Assembly: GCF_000262545.1 (NCBI RefSeq)
Contig: NZ_JH660660.1
Coordinates: forward strand, 1,326,975-1,390,974
Source of the DNA: Prevotella bivia DSM 20514
GTDB lineage: Bacteria; Bacteroidota; Bacteroidia; Bacteroidales; Bacteroidaceae
DNA length: 64,000 nucleotides
Direction of reading: 5' to 3'
Shown here piece by piece: positions 26,148-34,771 of the stretch (the first letter of the stretch is position 1; every line of letters begins with the position of its first letter). The position numbers were made by a program, and so were the translations under genes. Under the pieces are notes generated by a model. The model was not told the DNA's origin, did not search any database, and saw nothing but the letters and a program-made list of their open reading frames with translations.

Positions 26148-26662
26148 AGTGTTATTGTGGTCTTACGTCTTTGCTTTGCTGCTGCATTATTGAGAAGTTC
26201 CTGATGTTCCCGCAGATGCTCCCGGAGGATATTATCAATATAGGAAGCAATAGATACCCTTTCTCCTAAGTCTTGTAGCACATTGCGTAGGTTCTGTAAT
26301 GTCTCCAAATTGATGGAGAAAGCTGTCCGCATTTGCGAACGTACGGGATGAAAGTATAGGGAACGGTATTCCTCTATGGAAAGGGACGACCTGCCGGACT
26401 TTTCCATTCTTGGCTTCCTTTCTCTTTTCGGCTCCGTGTTCCCGATTTCCTCTCCTCCTGTTTCGTCTGTTCGTTCTTCTTTTGCCGTCTTCATTTCTTC
26501 CGAACCTTTGTCTTCCTCTCGTGATGTTGCGAGGGAAGGCTCGGTGTCCTCGGATGGATCGAAGGGGTTGGGGACCGTGACAGGTTTCACCACAACATTG
26601 TCCTCTGCCATTTTCTTTAGCTTCTTTTCCAGTTGCTGTTTTCTTTCCTCAATCGTTGCCAT
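26144..26662 (-). CDS. DUF3408 protein of the conjugation operon (TraB/TraC-like)
   Basis: The 172-residue soluble protein has a charged low-complexity N-terminal half and a conserved C-terminal domain (residues 95-160, SLSIEEYRSLYFHPVRSQMR, then NLETLQNLRNVLQDLGERVS). This end is typical of DUF3408 proteins, which resemble ribbon-helix-helix or ParB-like partners of ParA ATPases. It overlaps the traA stop by 14 bases, supporting joint action with TraA. Confidence 0.75.
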   Translation of the reverse strand: MATIEERKQQLEKKLKKMAEDNVVVKPVTVPNPFDPSEDTEPSLATSREEDKGSEEMKTAKEERTDETGGEEIGNTEPKRERKPRMEKSGRSSLSIEEYRSLYFHPVRSQMRTAFSINLETLQNLRNVLQDLGERVSIASYIDNILREHLREHQELLNNAAAKQRRKTTITL

Positions 26663-27452
26663 GTTCTGTTTTTGTTTTTAGTTTGAAACGTTGAATTATC
26701 TCGGAGACGAGTTCATCCAGCCCCGTACCCGTTCGCAGTCCCTTTGCAGGAGGCTGATAGGTGGAACGGAACACACCACGCAGCCCGTATGTGGAGAGTT
26801 CGTGGGAGAAGCGGTGCGTGGCATATACATAGCCGGGCAGGAGCGTGAGCTCATGTCCTTGGATGAGCTTCGTGTATTCGTCAATGATGATGTTCCTCAC
26901 CCTTCTGTCCACCTTGTTCCAGAACAGAATAATGTCCTTTATCCGTGAGTCGGACATAGAAACACCAATATCCGTAATGGTCTTGGCGTATGCCATACAA
27001 GAGACGAGCGACTGTATGTCGGCTTCAAGTGGAGACAGGATATAGTCCATTTGAAGGGACAGTTCCATCAACTCCGTTGTTCCTGCATGACCGGGAAAGT
27101 CGAACACAACCAACTGGTACTTCTCATTGCTGATAGCGTCAATCTTACTTTGTGCTGTCTTGACGGCTTCCTTGGGACTAGACTTGTAAATTCTGTATGC
27201 CTTTTTGCCGAGGTGCTGAAAGAATGCCTGCATAGACTTGGAAAGTTCCTCGCTTCCCTGAATGACGCTTTTCTCACGTTCTCTCAGCTTGTAAAAGGAA
27301 TCCTGCGACAGGTCGCAGTCCACCACGAAGAGGTTGATATCCTGTTCGTAGTACAATATGCTGCTTACGATTTCGGCAAGCGTGCTTTTTCCGACTCCTC
27401 CCTTTTGCGAGGAGAACCCCAGAAAGATGGGGCGTTGTTGTTTGTTCTCCAT
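26649..27452 (-). CDS. traA: ParA-family ATPase TraA
   Basis: The 267-residue ATPase has the deviant Walker A motif SSQKGGVGKSTLAEI at residues 14-28, a switch motif VVDCDLSQ and VVFDFPGHAGTTE. It is the first gene of the tra operon. ParA-like proteins in this position are thought to help position or stabilise the element during transfer. The intergenic region upstream contains a cluster of ACAA/TTGT dyads and the candidate oriT. Confidence 0.9.
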   Translation of the reverse strand: MENKQQRPIFLGFSSQKGGVGKSTLAEIVSSILYYEQDINLFVVDCDLSQDSFYKLREREKSVIQGSEELSKSMQAFFQHLGKKAYRIYKSSPKEAVKTAQSKIDAISNEKYQLVVFDFPGHAGTTELMELSLQMDYILSPLEADIQSLVSCMAYAKTITDIGVSMSDSRIKDIILFWNKVDRRVRNIIIDEYTKLIQGHELTLLPGYVYATHRFSHELSTYGLRGVFRSTYQPPAKGLRTGTGLDELVSEIIQRFKLKTKTEHGND

Positions 27453-27589
27453 AATGATAATTTCTTAGTTCATATTACTTGTCTATTTGATGTTTGGATG
27501 TTCTCTCATTTTTGAGAAGTATCAGCAGACAGTTTGTTCTGGCTGCGTATGGTTCGTGCGATAGTCTGAAAGGACGATTTATAGTTCTT

Positions 27590-27634
27590 ACAATCTGTTG
27601 TACTGACAATAGTTTGTCATGACAACAAATTGTT
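27590..27634. promoter_or_regulatory. Cluster of ACAA/TTGT dyads upstream of traA
   Basis: Three short inverted repeats lie in a row: ACAATCTGTTGT (27590-27601), GACAATAGTTTGTC (27605-27618) and AACAAATTGTT (27624-27634). Regular spacing of about 16-18 bases suggests binding of a dimeric regulator along one DNA face. I could not assign a convincing tra promoter nearby. The rest of 27453-27840 shows nothing clear. Confidence 0.4.
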
Positions 27635-27937
27635 ATGAATATGTTTCGTTCGTTCTTGTCATCTTTGGTGTAAGCCAACGGTAATACGATGTATCTTTTA
27701 CTTGTATCATCATGCCATTGTTCGCTCGTTCTGACTGCAAAATAAATGATATTTTGGCTGATTATATGACACCGATGAAGTGCAGGGAAATGCGAGGAAA
27801 AAGAGTGAATATCATTGATAATGAGTTATTTGAAAACTCGCCGTAACTTTGCAGGCGAGAATAATACATGGAGGTAATATCCCGAAGCAGACACCCCACG
27901 AGGGTGGATACTTCAATCGTATCATTTCTTGATATTG

Positions 27938-28025
27938 GCAAGGTGTGTCTTTGTAACACAAACTTACAGTTGTACCACAAAGACCCTTGCCCCAAAGGGG
28001 ATTAAATCACTCCAAAGTCGTGATT
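27938..28025. other. Candidate oriT of the conjugative transposon
   Basis: The stretch holds three hairpins. The first is GCAAGG-GTCTTTGT (27938-27954, 3-base bulge) pairing with ACAAAGACCCTTGC (27977-27990). CCCC-AAA-GGGG (27990-28000) follows, then AATCAC/GTGATT (28005-28025). It ends 17 bases before mobA, the usual place for oriT beside relaxosome genes. A TAACTTTG box at 27844-27851 could be the -7 element for the mob operon. The nick site was not identified. Confidence 0.45.
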
Positions 28026-28041
28026 AAAGAAAAGTAAAGCT

Positions 28042-28455
28042 ATGGATAAGGAAGAGAAATCTCGTTCAGAGAGAAAAAAAGCGGAAAAGCCACGCTGGGA
28101 CAATTGGCACGTGCGGTTGCCCAACCCCAAAGACCAGCAAAAAGTCATTGAACTTTTCCATAAATCCGGTGCAAAATCGAAGTCTGATTTTGTGCGTGGA
28201 TGTATTCTTGGAGGGAAGTTCAAGGTGATAACAGTGGATAAATCCGCTGTGGACTATTATCGTAAACTCTCGGAATTGATTGCCGAAAATCATCGGATAG
28301 GCGTACTCTACAACCAAACAGTACGCGCAATAAACTCTTATCACAGCGTGAAAACTGCACAGATTTTACTTGAAAAATTGGAAAAAATCTCTGGTCAAAT
28401 CATCACGCTACAACAGAAAGCCATCCAACTGACGGAACAATTTGATAGTCGATAA
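28042..28455 (+). CDS. mobA: Relaxosome accessory protein MobA
   Basis: The 137-residue basic protein probably binds oriT and recruits the relaxase. It contains a ribbon-helix-helix-like region (WHVRLPNPKDQQKVIELFHK, SKSDFVRGCILGG) and a C-terminal helical MobC-type domain (IAENHRIGVLYNQTVRAINS). It is six bases before mobB and divergent from traA. The symbol follows CTnDOT usage, where mobA is the small accessory gene. Confidence 0.82.
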   Translation: MDKEEKSRSERKKAEKPRWDNWHVRLPNPKDQQKVIELFHKSGAKSKSDFVRGCILGGKFKVITVDKSAVDYYRKLSELIAENHRIGVLYNQTVRAINSYHSVKTAQILLEKLEKISGQIITLQQKAIQLTEQFDSR

Positions 28456-28461
28456 AGGAAT

Positions 28462-29736
28462 ATGATTGCAAAGATTTCTTCTACCGAGAACCTTGGGGGA
28501 GCATTGGGATATAACTTCAAAAAGGTGCAGCACAACGAAGCGGCAGTCCTCTGCGTGAACGAACTTCGGAAAGGCTTCGATGGCACTTTTCAAATGGATA
28601 AGGTACTTGCCGATATGCAAAAGGCGATACCAGAGCAATGCAGGACAAAGAAAACGGTTTTTCATTGCTCACTCAATCCGCACCCGGATGAGAAACTATC
28701 TGATGAAAGGCTCACGCAGATTGCGAAGGAGTATATGGAGGCACTCGGCTATGGCAATCAACCCTACATCGTCTTTAAGCATAATGACATTGCCCGTGAG
28801 CATATTCACATCGTTTCGCTTCGAGTGGATTTCGATGGTAATAAAATCAATGACAAGTTTGAGGGCAGGCGAAGCAAGAAGATTACTAATGCTTTGGAAA
28901 AGAAATATAACCTCATTCCAAGTTCAAAGGTCAGTGAGAGAACAACAACAGAAACACCAAAGGTCAATGTTGTGCAAGGGAATATCAAGGAACAAGTGGC
29001 AAATACTGTTCGTTCTGCGATGAAGCATTATACCTTCTGCTCCTTAGGTGAACTAAATGCCGTTCTGCGTAAATACAACCTTGCAGTAGAGGAGGTAAAG
29101 ACCGAGTATAGGGGCAAGCAATATGACGGGCTGGTCTATGTACCTACCGATGACAAGGGCAATAAGGTGAGCACGCCCATTCACGCCTCGGACATAGGCA
29201 GAGGTGTGGGCTATACTGCCGTTCAGAACAAGATGCTGAAGTCAAAACAGATGGTTAAGCCATTGATACCAACTGTCAGAAGAAAGGTATTAGAAGTAAT
29301 GCGTACTTCTCCCCACACAGAGGAAAGACTTCGACAAAGATTGGAGAAACAAGGCTTGCAAGTGGTAATCCGAAAGAATGATAATGGACGCATCTATGGA
29401 ATTACATTCATTGATGATGAAAAAGGTATTGCGCTCAATGGCTCTCGATTGGGTAAAGGATATGCTGCCAATAAGTTTAACGAGTACTTCTCTAACCCGG
29501 AGAATAATCCATTCTTGGATGAATCGCTTTATGGAAAGATTGATACCACCTTTCAACAACAGATGCAGACAATACAGTCTGATGAGCAGGAAAGCGACAA
29601 TCTTGTCGATGAATTTATCGACAATATGGTAGGAGAATCCTTCTCTTCATCGGGCAATGATGATTGGAAAGAAGCGGCATGGCAACGCAAACTTCGTAAG
29701 CAAAGTAAGGTAAAACTTAAACGCAGGAAGCGTTAA
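28462..29736 (+). CDS. mobB: Relaxase MobB (VirD2-type mobilization nuclease)
   Basis: This 424-residue relaxase should nick oriT and pilot the strand. The MobP-type domain occupies residues 1-200: a conserved Tyr near residue 17 in LGGALGYNFKK is a candidate nucleophile, and FKHNDIAREHIHIVSLRVDF near residue 115 carries the histidine triad that binds metal. The C-terminal half is basic and helical. Gene order mobA-mobB-mobC is that of CTnDOT. Confidence 0.9.
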   Translation: MIAKISSTENLGGALGYNFKKVQHNEAAVLCVNELRKGFDGTFQMDKVLADMQKAIPEQCRTKKTVFHCSLNPHPDEKLSDERLTQIAKEYMEALGYGNQPYIVFKHNDIAREHIHIVSLRVDFDGNKINDKFEGRRSKKITNALEKKYNLIPSSKVSERTTTETPKVNVVQGNIKEQVANTVRSAMKHYTFCSLGELNAVLRKYNLAVEEVKTEYRGKQYDGLVYVPTDDKGNKVSTPIHASDIGRGVGYTAVQNKMLKSKQMVKPLIPTVRRKVLEVMRTSPHTEERLRQRLEKQGLQVVIRKNDNGRIYGITFIDDEKGIALNGSRLGKGYAANKFNEYFSNPENNPFLDESLYGKIDTTFQQQMQTIQSDEQESDNLVDEFIDNMVGESFSSSGNDDWKEAAWQRKLRKQSKVKLKRRKR

Positions 29737-29812
29737 TGGCACCATTCAAATGGTAATCAAAGATTTTTCAAATAGTATTCAAACGATATTCTAACAACAA
29801 TAAAATAGCATT

Positions 29813-31816
29813 ATGGCACAAGAAGACGATTTAAGGGCATTGGGTAAGGTTATGGACTTTATGCGGGGAATTTCAGTGATTTTCCTCCTGATTAACTGTT
29901 ATTGGTTCTGCTACGAGGCATTTCAGTCGTGGCACTTCACACTCGGCATCATCAACAAGATACTGATGAACTTTCAACGCTCCACGGGATTGTTTTCATC
30001 AATCCTTTGGACGAAGCTGTTTTGTGTGATATTTCTCGCCTTATCCTGCTTGGGGACAAAAGGCGTGAAGGAGGAGAAAATCACATGGCCAAAGATTTGG
30101 ACGGTGCTTTTCGCTGGTTTTGTGCTCTTCTTTCTGAATTGGTGGCTGTTGGCATTGCCCATAGGTAAGGTGGGTGCTGCTTCGCTCTATATCTTCACGC
30201 TTTCTTTGGGCTATATCTGTCTGCTAATGGGCGGTGTGTGGATGAGCCGACTGCTCAAAAACAACTTGATGGACGATGTGTTCAATACCGAGAATGAGAG
30301 CTTTATGCAGGAAACTCGGTTGATGGAGAACGAATACTCGGTAAACCTTCCTACACGATTCTACTATAAGAAGAAGTGGAACAAGGGCTGGATCAATGTA
30401 GTTAATCCCTTCCGTGCATCAATGGTACTCGGCACCCCCGGCTCTGGTAAGTCGTATGCTATCGTGAACAACTACATCAAGCAGCAGATAGAGAAAGGCT
30501 TTGCCATGTATATCTATGATTATAAGTTTCCCGATTTGTCGGAGATAGCCTACAATCACCTGCTCCATCATTTAGATGCTTATAAAGTCAAACCGCAATT
30601 CTATGTGATTAACTTCGACGACCCTCGCAAATCACATCGCTGTAATCCCATCAATCCTGCCTTTATGACAGATATATCCGATGCCTATGAGAGTGCCTAC
30701 ACCATTATGCTCAATCTCAACCGCTCGTGGATTCAGAAGCAGGGAGATTTTTTCGTCGAATCACCGATTATCTTGCTTGCCGCCATTATCTGGTTTCTGA
30801 AGATATATGAGAACGGCAAATATTGTACCTTTCCCCATGCCATCGAATTCCTGAACCGTCCCTACGCACAGATATTTCCGATACTTACTTCCTACGATGA
30901 GCTTGCCAACTACCTTTCTCCCTTTATGGATGCTTGGGAGGGAGGAGCGCAGGAACAGCTACAGGGACAGATTGCGAGTGCCAAGATACCGCTTTCACGC
31001 ATGATTTCTCCTGCCCTCTATTGGGTGATGACAGGTGATGATTTCTCGCTTGACATCAACAATCCCAACGAGCCGAAAGTACTTGTTGTGGGCAATAATC
31101 CCGACCGCCAGAATATCTACTCGGCAGCACTCGGACTTTACAATAGCCGTATCGTAAAGCTCATCAACAAGAAGAAGCAACTTAAAAGCTCGGTAATTAT
31201 CGACGAGTTGCCAACGATTTACTTCCGTGGATTGGATAATCTCATAGCCACAGCACGAAGCAATAAAGTGGCAGTTTGTTTGGGTTTTCAAGACTTTTCG
31301 CAACTCACCCGTGATTATGGCGACAAGGAGAGCAAGGTAATCCAGAATACGGTGGGTAATGTGTTCTCAGGGCAGGTGGTTGGAGAAACTGCCAAAACAC
31401 TCTCGGAACGCTTTGGCAAGGTGCTTCAACAGCGACAGTCTATGACCATTAACCGTAATGACAAATCCACCTCTATCTCCACACAAATGGATAGCCTTAT
31501 CCCTGCAAGCAAAATCAGTAATCTCACACAGGGAATGTTTGTCGGTGCTGTGTCCGACAACTTTGACGAGCGTATCGACCAGAAAATTTTCCATGCGGAG
31601 ATAGTGGTAGATAGTGCCAAGGTATCTGCGGATATGAAAACCTATAAACCCATCCCCAATATAACTGATTTTACTGACAAAGAAAGCTGCGACACGCTCA
31701 AAGAAACCATTGAAGCCAACTATCGTAAAGTGAAGCAAGAAATTCGATCGCTTGTCGATTCAGAAATTCAACGGATAAAGCACACGCCAAGCCTTGCCCA
31801 TTTAGTAAAAGATTAG
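29813..31816 (+). CDS. mobC: Coupling protein MobC (VirD4/TraG-type ATPase)
   Basis: The 667-residue inner-membrane ATPase links the relaxosome to the channel. The N-terminus has about four membrane segments (for example LFAGFVLFFLNWWLLALPIG). Walker A is LGTPGSGKSYAIVNNY near residue 210 and Walker B VIIDELPTIYF near residue 465, with the coupling-protein motif FQDFSQLTRDYG after it. A spacer of 76 bases separates it from mobB. The Tn4555-like unit begins shortly after its stop. Confidence 0.93.
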   Translation: MAQEDDLRALGKVMDFMRGISVIFLLINCYWFCYEAFQSWHFTLGIINKILMNFQRSTGLFSSILWTKLFCVIFLALSCLGTKGVKEEKITWPKIWTVLFAGFVLFFLNWWLLALPIGKVGAASLYIFTLSLGYICLLMGGVWMSRLLKNNLMDDVFNTENESFMQETRLMENEYSVNLPTRFYYKKKWNKGWINVVNPFRASMVLGTPGSGKSYAIVNNYIKQQIEKGFAMYIYDYKFPDLSEIAYNHLLHHLDAYKVKPQFYVINFDDPRKSHRCNPINPAFMTDISDAYESAYTIMLNLNRSWIQKQGDFFVESPIILLAAIIWFLKIYENGKYCTFPHAIEFLNRPYAQIFPILTSYDELANYLSPFMDAWEGGAQEQLQGQIASAKIPLSRMISPALYWVMTGDDFSLDINNPNEPKVLVVGNNPDRQNIYSAALGLYNSRIVKLINKKKQLKSSVIIDELPTIYFRGLDNLIATARSNKVAVCLGFQDFSQLTRDYGDKESKVIQNTVGNVFSGQVVGETAKTLSERFGKVLQQRQSMTINRNDKSTSISTQMDSLIPASKISNLTQGMFVGAVSDNFDERIDQKIFHAEIVVDSAKVSADMKTYKPIPNITDFTDKESCDTLKETIEANYRKVKQEIRSLVDSEIQRIKHTPSLAHLVKD

Positions 31817-31971
31817 CAGCCTTATTCTAATACTGCCGTATAAATATGAGCAAACGTTTGCATTCTGTATTTTTCATTATTTTTCCGGAAATTGCTTGTA
31901 ATTTTGGGGAAAAATACTTAAATTTGCATCATATTTTCAAAATAGGAAACATATTTTTCCGTAAAGTTATG

Positions 31972-31979
31972 TACCTTTG
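31972..31979 (+). promoter_or_regulatory. -7 box of the cfxA promoter
   Basis: TACCTTTG matches the Bacteroidetes TAnnTTTG box and lies 48 bases before the cfxA ATG. No clean TTTG is seen at the ideal -33 distance; the upstream stretch is T-rich (CATATTTTTCC). Confidence 0.5.
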
Positions 31980-32026
31980 TCGGCAAATAAAGATATTCTC
32001 GTCAAACAAATATAAATAATATAAAC

Positions 32027-32992
32027 ATGGAAAAAAACAGAAAAAAACAAATCGTAGTTTTGAGTATAGCTTTAGTTTGCATTTTCATCTTGGTATTTTC
32101 ATTGTTCCATAAATCAGCGACAAAAGATAGCGCAAATCCTCCTTTAACAAATGTTTTGACTGATAGCATTTCTCAAATTGTCTCAGCTTGTCCTGGCGAA
32201 ATTGGTGTGGCGGTTATTGTTAATAACAGAGATACGGTTAAGGTCAATAATAAGAGTGTTTATCCTATGATGAGTGTGTTTAAGGTTCATCAGGCATTAG
32301 CTCTTTGTAATGACTTTGACAATAAAGGAATTTCACTTGATACCTTAGTAAATATAAATAGGGATAAACTTGACCCAAAGACTTGGAGTCCTATGCTGAA
32401 AGATTATTCAGGGCCAGTCATATCATTGACAGTGAGAGATTTGCTGCGTTATACTCTTACTCAGAGTGACAACAATGCAAGCAACCTTATGTTTAAGGAT
32501 ATGGTTAATGTCGCTCAAACAGATAGTTTTATAGCCACACTCATTCCTCGTTCAAGTTTTCAGATAGCTTATACGGAAGAGGAAATGTCGGCTGACCATA
32601 ACAAGGCTTACTCTAACTATACATCTCCTCTTGGTGCTGCAATGTTGATGAATCGTTTGTTTACTGAAGGTCTTATCGATGATGAGAAACAAAGTTTCAT
32701 TAAGAATACGTTAAAAGAATGCAAAACAGGTGTAGATAGGATAGCAGCTCCACTTCTTGATAAAGAAGGGGTTGTTATAGCGCATAAGACAGGTTCAGGT
32801 TATGTTAATGAAAATGGTGTTCTTGCAGCTCACAATGATGTTGCCTATATATGTCTGCCTAATAATATCAGTTATACCTTAGCGGTATTTGTTAAGGATT
32901 TCAAGGGAAATGAATCACAAGCGTCACAATATGTTGCGCATATATCAGCTGTAGTATATTCTTTATTAATGCAAACTTCAGTAAAATCTTAA
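32027..32992 (+). CDS. cfxA: CfxA-type class A beta-lactamase
   Basis: This 321-residue enzyme hydrolyses penicillins and cephalosporins in the periplasm. A signal or anchor segment (VVLSIALVCIFILVFSLF) occupies residues 10-27. Active-site motifs are Ser83-x-x-Lys86 in MMSVFKVH, SDN at 147-149, and Lys254-Thr-Gly in AHKTGSGY. The whole sequence is recognised as the CfxA family; I do not assign the allele (CfxA, A2, A3 and so on) because they differ by single residues. It stands at one end of the Tn4555-like unit behind its own promoter and faces a terminator shared with mobA. Confidence 0.96.
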   Translation: MEKNRKKQIVVLSIALVCIFILVFSLFHKSATKDSANPPLTNVLTDSISQIVSACPGEIGVAVIVNNRDTVKVNNKSVYPMMSVFKVHQALALCNDFDNKGISLDTLVNINRDKLDPKTWSPMLKDYSGPVISLTVRDLLRYTLTQSDNNASNLMFKDMVNVAQTDSFIATLIPRSSFQIAYTEEEMSADHNKAYSNYTSPLGAAMLMNRLFTEGLIDDEKQSFIKNTLKECKTGVDRIAAPLLDKEGVVIAHKTGSGYVNENGVLAAHNDVAYICLPNNISYTLAVFVKDFKGNESQASQYVAHISAVVYSLLMQTSVKS

Positions 32993-33023
32993 ACTGCACT
33001 TGCTTTGATAATTAATGATAAAC

Positions 33024-33065
33024 AATCTAAAAGCACTCTAATCGTTATCGGAGTGCTTTTAGATT
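33024..33065. terminator. Bidirectional terminator between cfxA and the relaxase gene
   Basis: AATCTAAAAGCACTC (33024-33038) pairs perfectly with GAGTGCTTTTAGATT (33051-33065), 15 bp with a 12-base loop, between convergent genes. Confidence 0.85.
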
Positions 33066-33084
33066 ACTAATCAAATTGCTTCTA

Positions 33085-34488
33085 TTATAATTTGAATCCT
33101 CTACTTTTTCTTTCTTCCTGTTGCGGCACTCTTGCTCCATATCTAAGCCTGTGCCATTGCTCCCTGAACCAGTCGGCAATCGGCTTCCTGTTTATTGTCA
33201 GGTTCAGCCTGCTTTCATCGTCAGGGTCATTTTCCACCCTTAAAATATCATCCTTTATATCAAAGTTCCGCCTGTGTTGCTCGGAATAGATTTTACCGCT
33301 ACATTTCAGGGCTTCTTTTTTGACTATAAGACTTTCAGTCATTTCTTTAGAGAATCCCAGCATGGCACAAAACTTTTCCATGCGCAGCATTTCCCTGAAC
33401 ATCGGAAACCACCTGAAAGCCTTGTCTATGATTCTGGCGAGCCGTGACAGTTCTTTTTCTTTCATGTCAAGTTCCTGCCTGTGCATTTCTCTGAGATTGT
33501 GGATTTGCGTATCATGCTGTTTCTGCATCTGCTGTACTTGGCTCTGCAATTTTTCAATATTGGTGTTCCGTTTTGAAACCTCGTCTTGCAGTTTTTCGTT
33601 GGCACGTTCCAGTTCTTTCAGTTTTCCACTCCCGAAAAGAGAAGCAACTCCACTAGTTATGGCTGTCGCTGCCGTGGTGGCTGTCTTCTTTAACTTGTCA
33701 GTGCGTATTTCTGATTTCACCTGTTTCAGTTCCTGCTCGGCAAGATTTATCTGTTCTTCTTTGTGCCGTTTGGCTGCATCCATGCGTTGCAGTTCAGCTT
33801 TCTGCTTCTCAATGATAAAGTCGTTCCGTTCCAGATGCTCCTTACCAGTGACAGCCTTTGACTGCCCGCGTTCCATCAGCAGGATGTCGGATGCAAGGGT
33901 CTGCATCTGCATCATGTCATCGTCATTGAGCTTTCGGCTCTTTCCTGTTTCGTGGTTCATCCAGTCGAAAACGATATGGGCATGATAGTTCGGCTTGAAC
34001 CATCTGTCCCCGACTTTGAAGCTTTCCCTGTCTTCCGCTTCCGGCTGACCGTTCAGCCAATGCCCTTCATCCTTGTGCAGGAAGATTTGCAGCGGTGTGA
34101 TTCCCCAGCGTCTTTGACACTCCTCACCGAATTTACGCACGTCTGCCAGTGTGGTGTCCGACCTGACAAGCAGCACTCCTTCACGTATGGGGGAGCATCC
34201 CGCAATCTTGACTATTTTACCGTTCTTGCCTTTGCGTTCACGCTCCTTTTCCTGCATGGCACGTCCGGTCTTTTCCTTTACCATCTGTCTGATATTGTCA
34301 TAATGCATCCGCAAATCCGGACTGCCGAAGTCGGGATTTATCCACTGCTCATTATCGGTGGAGAGTTCTGGAACCACATAGGTTCTGGACTCTCCGATGT
34401 GGCGCATGTATTCGGCAGTCCTCCTGTTGTGAGCCTCACTCGATGCGATATTGCAGGGCTTGATATGTATGCTTGATTTTGTTGCCAT
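33085..34488 (-). CDS. mobA: MobV-type relaxase of the Tn4555-like unit
   Basis: The 467-residue relaxase begins at ATG 34488 (MATKSSIHIKPCNIASSEAH); the frame opens at 34644 but that part covers the oriT-like repeats. The MobV signature is clear: IFLHKDEGHW and PNYHAHIVFDW supply the metal-binding histidines. The second half is a long coiled coil (LKELERANEKLQDEVSKRNT) followed by a basic tail. It nicks the unit's own oriT so that the transposon can be mobilized in trans by conjugation systems such as the Tra/Mob system around it. Confidence 0.88.
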   Translation of the reverse strand: MATKSSIHIKPCNIASSEAHNRRTAEYMRHIGESRTYVVPELSTDNEQWINPDFGSPDLRMHYDNIRQMVKEKTGRAMQEKERERKGKNGKIVKIAGCSPIREGVLLVRSDTTLADVRKFGEECQRRWGITPLQIFLHKDEGHWLNGQPEAEDRESFKVGDRWFKPNYHAHIVFDWMNHETGKSRKLNDDDMMQMQTLASDILLMERGQSKAVTGKEHLERNDFIIEKQKAELQRMDAAKRHKEEQINLAEQELKQVKSEIRTDKLKKTATTAATAITSGVASLFGSGKLKELERANEKLQDEVSKRNTNIEKLQSQVQQMQKQHDTQIHNLREMHRQELDMKEKELSRLARIIDKAFRWFPMFREMLRMEKFCAMLGFSKEMTESLIVKKEALKCSGKIYSEQHRRNFDIKDDILRVENDPDDESRLNLTINRKPIADWFREQWHRLRYGARVPQQEERKSRGFKL

Positions 34489-34642
34489 AGATACTTGTTT
34501 TTTGGGTTTGTACTTTATTGTTTGCTTTTCCGCTGTCCGTAAACGCATGGGGTTCTTAGGGGTGCAACCCATAAGCGGAGATTGCAAAGAGAGGGTCACT
34601 CTTTGCTCTGGGTTCTCAGGGGAGAAACGCCCTGAGTGGGTC

Positions 34643-34734
34643 ATTAGGGTAAAACCCTAATCCCCTCGGGAGAGCCCACAACTACGTAAGCGGAGCGTGT
34701 AGTTATAGTGGGCTATATCAATGGCAAGCCATTG
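34643..34734. other. Candidate oriT of the Tn4555-like unit
   Basis: Three inverted repeats follow one another: ATTAGGGT-AAA-ACCCTAAT (34643-34661), GCCCACAACTAC with GTAGT/GTGGGC (34674-34713), and CAATGGC-AA-GCCATTG (34719-34734). They fill the gap between the relaxase gene and the primase gene. This is the expected place and form of an oriT with flanking relaxase-binding hairpins. Confidence 0.55.
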
Positions 34735-34771
34735 TCTGCAAACTCCAGCCTACGGCTTCCGCTCTCCTCCG

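Noticed and set aside
32027..32992. Assigning a specific CfxA allele
   Set aside because: Alleles differ by single substitutions and I cannot align to reference sequences here.
34489..34644. 52-residue extension of the MobV relaxase
   Set aside because: It would be encoded by oriT-proximal DNA; relaxase similarity starts at ATG 34488.
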